64,000 bases of DNA from assembly GCA_963811335.1 (NCBI GenBank), contig CAWERB010000003.1, forward strand, positions 87,973 through 151,972, given 5' to 3'. Positions 27,326 through 35,880 of this stretch are shown piece after piece. The notes beneath the pieces were generated by a model. That model saw only the letters and a list, made by a program, of their open reading frames with translations. It searched no databases and was not told the DNA's origin. Source of the DNA: Trebonia sp963811335. Lineage in GTDB: Bacteria > Actinomycetota > Actinomycetes > Streptosporangiales > Streptosporangiaceae. Within the stretch, counting starts at the first letter, position 1. Every line of letters starts with the position of its first letter. A program made the position numbers and the translations under genes.

Positions 27326-27358
27326 GCGGTGCCCCGCCGGAGTCCGGCGGGGCACCGC
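27326..27358 (+). terminator. Intrinsic-type terminator after the secreted protein gene
   Basis: A perfect 15-bp stem, 27326-27340 paired with 27344-27358, and a 3-base loop, starting 6 bases past the stop. Very GC-rich, no U tract. Confidence 0.85.
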
Positions 27359-27431
27359 ACTGCCCGGAAAACGTCATGCCTCGGGCTCCGGCCTGATTCC
27401 GAGCCGGCCCGCCGGATGAGATGCTGGCCCG

Positions 27432-28163
27432 GTGACGTTCACTGCCACCTCTACCGGCCAGGCCGTGCGGGCCGTGCTGTTCGATGTGTTCGGCACCGTG
27501 GTCGACTGGCGGTCCGGGGTAGCGGCGGCCGCGGGCCGCTTCGCCGCCGGGCAGGGCCTGGAACTGGACGCCGGCGCGTTCGCTGATGCCTGGCGGGCGC
27601 GCTACGGGTCGGCGATGCGCCGGGTCAGCGCGGGGGAGCGGCCCTTTGTCCCGCTGGACGTGCTGCACCGCGAGAACCTCGACGGCGTTCTTGAGGACCT
27701 CGGGCTCGACCCCAGGCGCTTCGCCCCGGCGGCGCTTGACGAGCTCAACCGGGCCTGGCACTTCCTCCCGCCGTGGCCCGACAGCGTCCCGGGCATCACC
27801 GCGCTGAAGCAGGATTACATCGTGGGGCCGCTGTCGAACGGGAACACGTCCCTGCTGCTGGACATGGCGAAGGCCGGCGGCCTGCCCTGGGACGTGATCC
27901 TCGGCTCGGACGTGTCGCGAGCCTACAAGCCGGCCGTGGAGGCATACCTGCGGCCGACCGCGATGCTCGGGCTCGAGCCGGGGGAGGTCATGCTGGCCGC
28001 GGCGCACGAGGCCGACCTCGCCGCCGCCCGCGAGGCGGGCCTGGCCGCCGCGTTCATCTCCCGGCCGCTGGAGCGAGGCCCCGGAACCGCTGGCGCCGGC
28101 GTCGCCGCCAAGCGGTGGGACCTGTCAGTGTCGTCCATCACCGAACTCGCCGTCCTGATGTGA
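27432..28163 (+). CDS. Haloacid dehalogenase type II (HAD superfamily)
   Basis: 243 residues from GTG 27432. HAD motif I is VRAVLFDVFGTVVDWRSGV with the nucleophile Asp; motif II GPLSNGNTSLLLDMAK; motif III Lys in SRAYKPAVEAYL; motif IV VMLAAAHEADLAAAREAGL with AAHEAD. This is the L-2-haloacid dehalogenase type, which hydrolyses C-halogen bonds, though many members act on other small substrates. Stand-alone gene. Confidence 0.9.
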   Translation: MTFTATSTGQAVRAVLFDVFGTVVDWRSGVAAAAGRFAAGQGLELDAGAFADAWRARYGSAMRRVSAGERPFVPLDVLHRENLDGVLEDLGLDPRRFAPAALDELNRAWHFLPPWPDSVPGITALKQDYIVGPLSNGNTSLLLDMAKAGGLPWDVILGSDVSRAYKPAVEAYLRPTAMLGLEPGEVMLAAAHEADLAAAREAGLAAAFISRPLERGPGTAGAGVAAKRWDLSVSSITELAVLM

Positions 28164-28212
28164 TCAGCCCCGCCGCGGCGCGGGTCCCGGCAGGAAATCT
28201 GGGCCGGGCTGT

Positions 28213-28488
28213 GTGACCCACCTGGAGCGCGACGGCCTGCTTGAGCGCGAGGCCGATCCGGGCGACCGGCGGCGGACGCTAATCTGGCTGACCCAAGGCG
28301 GGCAGGAGGCCTTGCGGCGGGACCGGGACGTTCTCGGCATCGACCTGCTCGCCAACGCCATGGCCCGGCTGCCGCCGGGTCAGGCCGATGCGCTGAACGC
28401 AGGGTTGCGCGCCCTGATCGAGCATGCCCAGTCGGGCGGCGTGCGACCTAACGGAGGAGATACCCATGACCACGACGTCAACCTGTGA
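28213..28488 (+). pseudogene. MarR-family regulator lacking its N-terminus
   Basis: The readable part begins VTHLERDGLLEREADPGDRR with the wing (RTLIWLTQGGQEALRRD) and a C-terminal dimerisation helix. The upstream helices and the recognition helix start are missing; the sequence before 28205 is unrelated intergenic DNA. GTG 28213 would give only 91 residues. Its 3' end overlaps the zinc-ribbon gene by 23 bp, so it still reads like the remains of a two-gene operon. Confidence 0.7.
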
Positions 28489-28705
28489 GAGCTGCGGCAT
28501 GCCCATCGAGAGCGGCCGGTACTGCGGCTACTGCACCGACGACAGCGGCGAGCTCCAGTCGTTCGAGGAGCGCTTCGCCCGGATGGCCGCCTGGCAGGCG
28601 CGCCGCGACCCGGCGGCGTCAACGCAGGACATCGAACGTCAGGTACTCGACTACATGGCCACCATGCCCGCCTGGCGCGAGCACCCCAGGGTCCTGGCCC
28701 GCTAA
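28466..28705 (+). CDS. Zinc-ribbon protein
   Basis: 79 residues from ATG 28466 behind a perfect GGAGGAGA site. The N-terminus CESCGMPIESGRYCGYCTD gives two CxxC knuckles typical of the short zinc-ribbon found next to MarR or effector-binding regulators. The rest is helical (RFARMAAWQARRDPAA). It may assist the upstream regulator, now truncated. Function unknown. Confidence 0.8.
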   Translation: MTTTSTCESCGMPIESGRYCGYCTDDSGELQSFEERFARMAAWQARRDPAASTQDIERQVLDYMATMPAWREHPRVLAR

Positions 28706-28751
28706 CCCGCGGCGGCGACGCCTGTAACATGCCGCCGGTCTTGTCACGTGC

Positions 28752-28825
28752 CTGTCACTGGACAGAAAAGCCCTTGAAGCAGTCCCGGCCGAAGCTGGTG
28801 CCAATTATCTGTCGACCGACAGATA
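28752..28825. promoter_or_regulatory. Two CTGTC-N4-GACAG operators before the guanidine/urea-type operon
   Basis: Site 1: CTGTC 28752-28756 and GACAG 28761-28765. Site 2: CTGTC 28809-28813 and GACAG 28818-28822, with the dyad extended to TATCTGTCG/CGACAGATA (28806-28825). The sites are 57 bp apart and the second is 30 bases before the permease start. Size and symmetry fit a TetR-family dimer; the operon ends in a TetR gene, the natural candidate regulator. No guanidine-I (ykkC) riboswitch core is visible. Confidence 0.7.
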
Positions 28826-28855
28826 TTGAGGTCCGCCAGCCATCCAGGGGCAGCC

Positions 28856-30460
28856 ATGACGTCAACCACGGAAACAGCGCAGCAGCCAGCCGAGCATGCC
28901 GACCTGGCACGCTTCGGATACACCCAGGAGCTGCACAGAAGGGTCGGGAGCTTCGCGTCCTTCGCCGCCGGGTTCTCCTACGTCTCCATCCTCACCACCG
29001 TCTTCCAGCTCTTCTTCCTCGGCTACGGCTTCGGCGGGGCGGCGTTCTTCTGGACGTGGCCGGTCGTGTTCCTCGGTCAGCTGCTCGTCGCGCTTAACTT
29101 CTCCACGCTCGCCGCGCGGTTCCCGATCTCCGGCGCGATCTTCCAATGGTCGTCGCGGCTGGCCGGGCAGACGTTCGGCTGGTTCACCGGCTGGGTCATG
29201 ATCATCGGGCAGGTCCTCACCGTGGCGGCGGCGGCCATCGCGCTGCAGGCGGTCCTGCCGTCCATCTGGTCCGGCTTCCAGCTACTCGGCGGGGACTCCT
29301 CGCCCACGTCGGCGAGCGGCGCGCAGAACGCGGTGCTGCTCGGCTGCATCCTGCTGGCCGTCACTACCGCGGTCAACATCATCGGGATCCGGCTGATGGC
29401 GGTCATCAGCAGCGCCGGCGTGGTGCTTGAGATCCTCGGCGTCATCGCCATCGTGATCACGCTGTTCGCGCACGCCAAGCGTGACCCGTCGGTGCTTGTC
29501 CACTCCACCGGCGCGGCCCCCACGCCCGGCACGCCGTACATCTGGGCCTGGCTGGCCTCCGGGCTGATGGCCGCCTACGTCATGGTCGGCTTCGACTCCG
29601 CGGGCGAACTGTCCGAGGAGACCCACGCGCCGCGCCGCATCACGCCGCGAACCATCATCCGCGCGCTCGTCGTGTCCGGCGTCGGCGGCGGCTTGCTGCT
29701 GATCGCCGCCCTGATGGCCGCGCCGAGCCTGACCGACGGCAACCTCGCCAGTGTCGGCCTCCCGTACGTGGTCGAGGCGGTCTTCGGCGCGACCGCCGGG
29801 CGTATCATCCTGGCCGATGTCGTGATCGCGATCATCGTCTGCACGCTGGCCTGCCAGACCTCCGGCGCCCGGATGATGTACTCGATGGCCAGGCAGAAGG
29901 CGCTGCCGTTCCACGCCGCCCTCGGCAAGGTCTCGCCGCGCACCGGCACGCCGATCGTCACCTCGCTCGTCGTCGGACTGGGCGCCGCCCTGGTCCTCGT
30001 CGTCAACCTCGGGCAGAGCGCCGTGTTCCTCGCCCTGTCCAGCCTGTGCATCGCCATGCTGTACATCGGCTACCTCGGCGTCACCGCGCCGCTGCTGCTG
30101 CACCGGTTCCGCAGTGCCCGCGGCCAGGCGAGCGCCGCCACCGCGGAGGGGACCGACGAGCACGGCAAGCGGCTGTTCAGCCTCGGCAAGTGGGCCATCC
30201 CCGTCAACGTCGTCGCGGTCGCCTATCAGGTCGTGGCGATCGTCAACCTCGCCTGGCCGCGCAAGTCCGTCTACGACCTGACCGGGCACACCTGGTGGCT
30301 GCAGTGGAGCGCCGTGCTGTTCATCGCCCTGACCATCGTCGTCGGCTACCTCGTGCACCTGCGGCTGCGCGGCGGCAAGCTGCACATCCCGCACGCCTGG
30401 CTGCATCACCAGCCAGCCGCTGAGCCGGCGGCAGTGCTGGCCGAACCGGAAGGCGCCTGA
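28856..30460 (+). CDS. APC-superfamily amino acid/amine permease
   Basis: About 534 residues with twelve predicted helices. It starts at ATG 28856 after AGGGGCAG. The family look is clear: SFASFAAGFSYVSILTTVFQ, a G-rich first helix break, GGDSSPTSASGAQ, AYVMVGFDSAGELSEETHAP, and a long hydrophilic loop near residue 440. Members import amino acids, choline, GABA or small amines. As first gene of the operon, 3 bp from the next one, it most likely brings in the substrate (guanidine or urea derivative). Confidence 0.9.
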   Translation: MTSTTETAQQPAEHADLARFGYTQELHRRVGSFASFAAGFSYVSILTTVFQLFFLGYGFGGAAFFWTWPVVFLGQLLVALNFSTLAARFPISGAIFQWSSRLAGQTFGWFTGWVMIIGQVLTVAAAAIALQAVLPSIWSGFQLLGGDSSPTSASGAQNAVLLGCILLAVTTAVNIIGIRLMAVISSAGVVLEILGVIAIVITLFAHAKRDPSVLVHSTGAAPTPGTPYIWAWLASGLMAAYVMVGFDSAGELSEETHAPRRITPRTIIRALVVSGVGGGLLLIAALMAAPSLTDGNLASVGLPYVVEAVFGATAGRIILADVVIAIIVCTLACQTSGARMMYSMARQKALPFHAALGKVSPRTGTPIVTSLVVGLGAALVLVVNLGQSAVFLALSSLCIAMLYIGYLGVTAPLLLHRFRSARGQASAATAEGTDEHGKRLFSLGKWAIPVNVVAVAYQVVAIVNLAWPRKSVYDLTGHTWWLQWSAVLFIALTIVVGYLVHLRLRGGKLHIPHAWLHHQPAAEPAAVLAEPEGA

Positions 30461-30463
30461 ACC

Positions 30464-31309
30464 TTGGCCACCGCAGCCTCAGCGCACGACACGGAAACGG
30501 TCGCCCTGGCCCGCGCGGACGCGCGGGCCCAGGCCGGCCGGGTCGCCGACGCGATGCCCTACCGGCCGGCGAGCAGCACGCCCTACCCGCCCGCCGGGGT
30601 GGACAAAGAGAAACTCACCTGGGCCGAGACCGTAGCGGGCGGCAACTACACCCACCAGGTCGTCGCCCGCGGCACGCGCATCCGGCTGGCCGACGTCACC
30701 GGCGAGGCGTGCGCGCACCTCCTGCTTTACAACGCGCTTGAGCCATGGGAGCGGCTCAACGTGGCCGACACCGTCAAGATCCCCTGGCAGGCCTACCTCA
30801 CCACCGGACACCCGCTACTGTCCGGCGACGGCCGCGTCCTGGCGACGATCGTCGCCGACGACTCCGGCCAGCACGACGCCCTCTGCGGCACGAGCACGGC
30901 CGCCGCCAGCCAGGCGAAGTACGGCGATTCTGCACCGCAGGGCCCGAGCCCCGCGGGACGGGAGCTGTTCACCCTGGCGGCGGCGAAGCACGGCCTGACA
31001 AAGAGAGACCTCCCGCCGTCCGTCTCCTTCTTCAAGGGCGTGCGCGTAGAGCAAGACGGCAGCGTGAAATTCACCGGCAGCGCCGGCCCGGGCAAGGCCG
31101 TCGACCTGCTCGCCGAGCTCCCGCTGATCGTCCTCATCGCCAACGTGCCGCACCCGGCCGACCCGCGCCCGGCGTACACCTGCGGACCGCTGCGGGTGCA
31201 CGCGTGGCGCTCGGTACCGACGCGACCCGGCCGACGCTGGGCGCCACGCCGAGGCGCACCGCGCCTACCTGAACACCGCCGGCTTACCTGGCAGCAAGGG
31301 GCCTGTGAT
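30464..31309 (+). CDS. Urea-carboxylase-associated protein 1 (DUF1989; carboxyguanidine deiminase subunit), one or two frameshifts
   Basis: The DUF1989 family, first of a pair long called urea amidolyase-associated proteins. Motifs seen: KLTWAETVAGGNYTHQVVAR, ACAHLLLYNALEPWERLN, DTVKIPWQAYL, DALCGTSTAAAS, LPPSVSFFKGVRVEQDG and a Cys near the end (YTCGPLRVHAWR). Characterised relatives form a two-subunit carboxyguanidine deiminase. A shift near 31215 joins HAEAHRAYLNTAGLPGSKG, and an extra G near 31300 hides the stop that would overlap the next ATG. TTG 30464 is the likely start, 3 bp after the permease. Confidence 0.85.
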
Positions 31310-32003
31310 GCGCGAACTGGAAGCGATCCTCGACCCGGCCAGTTACGCGGACGGCACCGTGCTCGACCTGGCAGGCCCGCTCACCGAAAGCGGCACCGTA
31401 CAGCGAGACGAGATCGTACCGCCGCGCGCCCCCTGGTCCGCGGTCGTCCGGCAGGGCGACATCCTCACGATCGTGGACGTCGGCGGCAACCAGTCCGCCG
31501 ACTGCCTGCTCTACAACGCCCGCGACACCGCCGAGCGCTACAGCGTTCCGGACACGATCGACTGGTCGGGCAACATCTACGTGCGCACCGGCACCGTCTT
31601 GCGGTCCAGCGAGGGCAACCCGCTCGCCACGGTCGTCGCCAACGAGATCGACCGGCAGGACACGATCGGCGGCGCGTGCGGCAAGGAATCCAACACCCTG
31701 CGGTACGGCCATCACACGATGTCCGAGCACGGCTGCCGGGAGAACTTCCTCGCCGAGGCGGCGAAGTACGGCATGGGCGCCCGCGACATCGTGTCCAACC
31801 TCAACTGGTTCATGAACGTCCCCGTCGAGGCCGACGGCACGCTCGGCATCGTCGACGGCATCTCCGGGCCAGGCAAGCGGGTCGCGTTCCGCGCCGAGAT
31901 GGACATCCTCGTCCTCGTGTCCAACTGCCCGCAAATGAACAACCCGTGCAACGACTTCAACCCCACCCCGCTGCGGATGATCGTGACAGCGGGACCAGCG
32001 TGA
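31308..32003 (+). CDS. Urea-carboxylase-associated protein 2 (DUF1989; carboxyguanidine deiminase subunit)
   Basis: An intact 231-residue second DUF1989 paralogue. Key motifs are DVGGNQSADCLLYNARD, IDWSGNIYVRTGTVLRS, GGACGKESNTLRYG, HTMSEHGCRENFLAEA, NLNWFMNVPVEADG and NCPQMNNPCNDFNPTPLRM, with several conserved Cys and His that bind metal in the family. It probably acts with the preceding protein to remove ammonia from carboxyguanidine, giving allophanate. Its stop overlaps the carboxylase GTG by 4 bp, indicating translational coupling. Confidence 0.92.
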   Translation: MRELEAILDPASYADGTVLDLAGPLTESGTVQRDEIVPPRAPWSAVVRQGDILTIVDVGGNQSADCLLYNARDTAERYSVPDTIDWSGNIYVRTGTVLRSSEGNPLATVVANEIDRQDTIGGACGKESNTLRYGHHTMSEHGCRENFLAEAAKYGMGARDIVSNLNWFMNVPVEADGTLGIVDGISGPGKRVAFRAEMDILVLVSNCPQMNNPCNDFNPTPLRMIVTAGPA

Positions 32004-35000
32004 CGGACCTCGGGGGGGTTCGGGGGGGCCGCCCCCCGGGCGGGCACTGGGCCTTCAACACCGTCCTCATCAGCAATCGCGGCGAGATCGCCCGCCGCGT
32101 CATCCGCACGGCGCGCCGCCTCGGCCTGCGCACGGTCGCGGTCTACTCCGCGGCCGACATCGCCGCGCCGCACGTACGCGAGGCCGACGAGGCAGTTTGC
32201 ATTGGAAAGGCAAGACCTCAAGATTCTTACCTGAACGTAGGCAGCATCCTCAACTCCGCCAAGTCCTCCGCCGCGGGCGCCATACACCCCGGGTACGGGT
32301 TCCTGTCAGAGAACGCGGGCTTCGCCCGCCAGGTGGAGGAAGCCGGCCTCGCCTTCGTCGGTCCCGCCCCCGCCCACCTGGAGGCGTTCGGCGCCAAGCA
32401 CACGGCCCGCGAGCTCGCCCGCGCCGCCGGGGTCCCGATGCTGGCGGGCACCGGGCTGCTCGCCTCCGCGGACGAGGCCGTCACCGCCGCCAGGGAGATC
32501 GGCTTCCCCGTCATGGTCAAGGCGACCGGCGGCGGTGGCGGCATCGGCATGCTGGCCTGCCACGACGCGGCCGCGGTCGCCGACGCGTTCGCCCGGGTGC
32601 AGCGGCTCGCCACTGCCAACTTCAGCACTGGCAACTTCGCCACGACCAGCGCAGACACTGGCGGCGTCTTCCTGGAGCGGCTCGTGCGCCACGCCAGGCA
32701 CGTGGAGGTCCAGGTCTTCGGCGACGGCACCGGGCAGGTCGCGGTGCTCGGCGACCGGGACTGCTCGCTGCAGCGCCGCAACCAGAAGGTCATCGAAGAG
32801 GCCCCGGCCCCCGGGCTGCCGCCGGCGGTGCGCCGCCGGCTGCACGAGGCGGCCCGGGAGCTCGCCGCGTCCGTCGGCTACCGCTCGGCCGGGACGGTCG
32901 AGTTCGTCTACGACCCGCAGCGGCAGGAAGCGTCGTTCCTCGAGGTGAACGCGCGGCTCCAGGTGGAGCACCCGGTCACCGAGGAGGTATACGGGGTTGA
33001 CCTGGTCGAGCAGATGCTGCGGCTGGCCGGCCAAGGCGCCGACGGCGTTTCCGCGTTCATGGCGGCCCGCCACGCGCCGCGCGGCCACGCGGTCGAGGCC
33101 CGCGTCTACGCCGAGGACCCCAGCCACGGCGGCCGCCCGAGCCCTGGCCTGGTGACTCCGTGACCTGGCCGCGCGACGCGGGCATCCGGGTCGACGCGTG
33201 GATCGAGGCCGGCCTTGAGGTCTCGCCGAGCTACGACCCGATGCTCGCGAAGGTCATCGCGGCCGGCCAGGACCGCGAGCGGGCGCTTGACCGGCTCGCC
33301 GCGGCGCTCGGGGAGACCCGGGTCGACGGCGTCGTCACCAACCTGGGACTGCTGCGCGCGGCGCTCGCGCAGAGCGACTTCCGGGCCGCCGTGCACTCGA
33401 CCTCGACACTGAACGCGGTCACCGATCCCGAGCCGCGGATCGAAGTACTCGAACCCGGCGCCATGACGACCGTGCAGGACTGGCCGGGACGCCTCGGCTA
33501 CTGGCAGGTCGGCGTCCCGCCGAGCGGCCCGATGGACGAGGTGTCGCTGCGCGAGGCCAACCTCGCGGTCGGCAACGCCGAGGGGGCGCCGGCGCTTGAG
33601 TGCACCGCGACGGGGCCCTCGCTGAAGTTCTCCCACGACACGCTCGTGTGCCTCGGCGGGGCGGTCGCCGCCGCGACACTCGACGCCCCCGGCGACCCGC
33701 AGGCCCGCCGCGCGGCTGACGGTCCAGGCGGACCCGCCGGGAGGGACGGTCCGGCCGGCGGCCGGTGCCGTGGTGGGAACCCTTCACCGTGCCGGCCGGC
33801 GCGACCCTCGCGATCGGCGCGATCGGCGGGCCCGGGCTGCGCTGCTACGTGGCCGTGCGCGGCGGCTTCGACGTGCCGTCCTACCTGGGCAGCGCGTCGA
33901 CGTTCACGCTCGGCCGGTTCGGCGGGCACGGCGGCCGCGCCCTGGTCGCGGCGACGTGCTGCGCTCGCCCGCGATGTCCCCCGGCGGCGCCGCCCGGCTG
34001 CGTGCCCGCGCCACTGGCCCGCCGACCCGCCGCGCCGGGCCCGCGCCGGTGCCGGCGCACCGGCGGCCCGCGATCGTGACCGACTGGGAGATCGGGGTCA
34101 CCGAGGGACCGCACGCGGCGCCGGAGTTCTTCACCAGGGCCGCCATCGACGAGCTCTACGCCAGCCGCTACACCGTGCACCACAACTCGGCGCGCACCGG
34201 CGTCCGGCTCATCGGGCCGCGCCCGTCGTGGGCCCGCGAGGACGGCGGCGAGGCCGGGCTGCACCCGTCCAACATCCACGACGTCCCCTACGCGGTCGGC
34301 GCGCTCGACTTCACCGGGGACACGCCGATCATCCTCGGCCCCGACGGGCCGAGCCTCGGCGGTTTCGTCTGCCCGGCGGTCATCGCCAGCGGCGAGCTGT
34401 GGAAGACGGGACAGCTGCGGCCGGGGGACACCGTGCGCTTCGTGCCGGTCCGCGAGGCCGACGCCGCGTCGCTGCGCGGTCGGCGCGCGACCCCGGTGCT
34501 CGCGCGGGCCGGCGGTGACGGCGACGACGGCATCCTGGCCAGGCGCGACGGCGGCCAGGGGACGCCGGCCGTCGTTTACCGCCGCGACGGCGACGACAAC
34601 GTGATCGTCGAGTACGGCGATCCCGTCCTCGACCTTGGCCTGCGGATGCGGGTGCACGCGCTGCAGGAGGCGCTGGCGGCGCAGGCGATTGCCGGGGTCA
34701 TCGACCTCACGCCGGGCATCAGGTCGCTGCAGGTGCACACCGACGCCGCCCGGCTGCCCGCGAGGTCGCTGCTGCCGCTGCTGCAGCAGGCCGAGGACGC
34801 GCTGCCCCCGGCGCACGAGCTGCGCGTGCCGTCGCGCACCGTGCGGCTGCCGCTGTCCTGGGACGACCCGGCCACCAGGCTCGCCATCGAGCGGTACATG
34901 CACGGCGTCCGCTCGGACGCGCCGTGGACCCCGTGGAACATCGAGTTCATCAGGCGCGTCAACGGGCTGGCGACGCCGCAGGACGTGCGGGACATCGTCT

Positions 35001-35584
35001 TCGCCGCGCGGTACCTGGTGCTCGGGCTCGGCGACGTGTACCTGGGCGCGCCGGTGGCCACGCCCGTCGACCCGCGGCACCGGCTGGTCACCACCAAGTA
35101 CAACCCGGCGCGGACGTGGACGGCGGAGAACTCCGTCGGCATCGGCGGCGCGTACCTGTGCATCTACGGCATGGAGGGACCGGGCGGCTACCAGTTCGTC
35201 GGCCGGACGACCCAGGTGTGGAACCGGTTCCGCCGCGCCGGGCTGTTCGCGGAGCAGCCCTGGGCGCTGCGCTTCTTCGACCAGGTCCAGTGGTACCCGG
35301 TCAGCGCGGAAGAGCTGCTCGACCTGCGCGCGGAAACCGAGGCGGGCCGAGGGCACGTCGACGTGACCGACGGCTGGTTCGACTACCGCGAGCACACCAG
35401 GTTCCTCGCGGCGAACGCGGCGTCCATCGCGGCGTTCCGCGCGCGGCAGTCGGCGGCGTTCACCGCGGAGAAGGAGCGCTGGCGCGCCGCGGGAGAGTTC
35501 GACCGGGCCGAGCCCGAGCCTGCCCCCGTTGGCGGCCCAGGAGGGCCGGGCGGGGCAGGGAGGGCGAGTGAGGCAGAGGGGTGA
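32000..35584 (+). CDS. Urea/guanidine-type carboxylase, BC and CT domains (three frameshifts)
   Basis: ATP- and biotin-dependent carboxylase of the urea carboxylase family. The biotin carboxylase domain comes first (NTVLISNRGEIARRVIRTAR, AIHPGYGFLSENAGFA, VKATGGGGGIGML, FLEVNARLQVEHPVTEE). The KipA-like AHS2 domain follows (LEPGAMTTVQDWPGRLGYWQ, GPMDEVSLREANL), then the KipI-like AHS1 domain (VEYGDPVLDLGLRMRVHALQ, ELRVPSRTVRLPLSWDDPAT). Frame changes fall near 33155, 33765 and 33950. GTG 32000 overlaps the upstream stop. A G-run-rich insert follows codon 4. The usual C-terminal biotinyl domain is encoded by the next gene instead. In this gene context guanidine is the likelier substrate. Confidence 0.9.
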
Positions 35585-35880
35585 GCGGGGTAAGAGAGGC
35601 AGGCACCGGTGACATGGGTGAGGCGGTGCGCCTCCCCGCCGGGGCGACCGGGGTGACCGCGCCGTTCATCGCGAGCGTCTGGCAGGTCGACGCCCGGCCC
35701 GGGATGCGGGTAGTGAAGGGTGAGAAGCTGGCGGCGCTGGAAGCCATGAAGATGGAGACGATCATCGTCGCGCCGCACGACGGGGCCGTGGCCGAGGTCT
35801 ACACCGCCCCCGGCGCCCAGGTCGCGGCGGGCCAGGTCTTGGTGGCGCTGATCCCGGATGGGCAGGCGATCGCCCGATGA
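35581..35880 (+). CDS. Biotin carboxyl carrier protein of the carboxylase
   Basis: 99 residues from GTG 35581, overlapping the carboxylase stop by 4 bp. The biotinyl-lipoyl domain is evident: VTAPFIASVWQVDARPGMRV, VKGEKLAALEAMKMETIIVA with biotin-accepting Lys57 in EAMKMET, and QVAAGQVLVALI. In most urea carboxylases this domain is fused at the C-terminus. Either it is a true split subunit here or a frameshift lies in the G-rich linker just before 35581. Its stop overlaps the next gene's ATG (ATGA). Confidence 0.9.
   Translation: MSGVREAGTGDMGEAVRLPAGATGVTAPFIASVWQVDARPGMRVVKGEKLAALEAMKMETIIVAPHDGAVAEVYTAPGAQVAAGQVLVALIPDGQAIAR

Noticed and set aside
28706..28855. Guanidine-I (ykkC) riboswitch before the carboxylase operon
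   Set aside because: No conserved core words of the riboswitch were found; two dyads explain the region better.
29282..30409. Long minus-strand frame opposite the permease
   Set aside because: His/Gln/Asp-rich antisense shadow of an obvious membrane protein.
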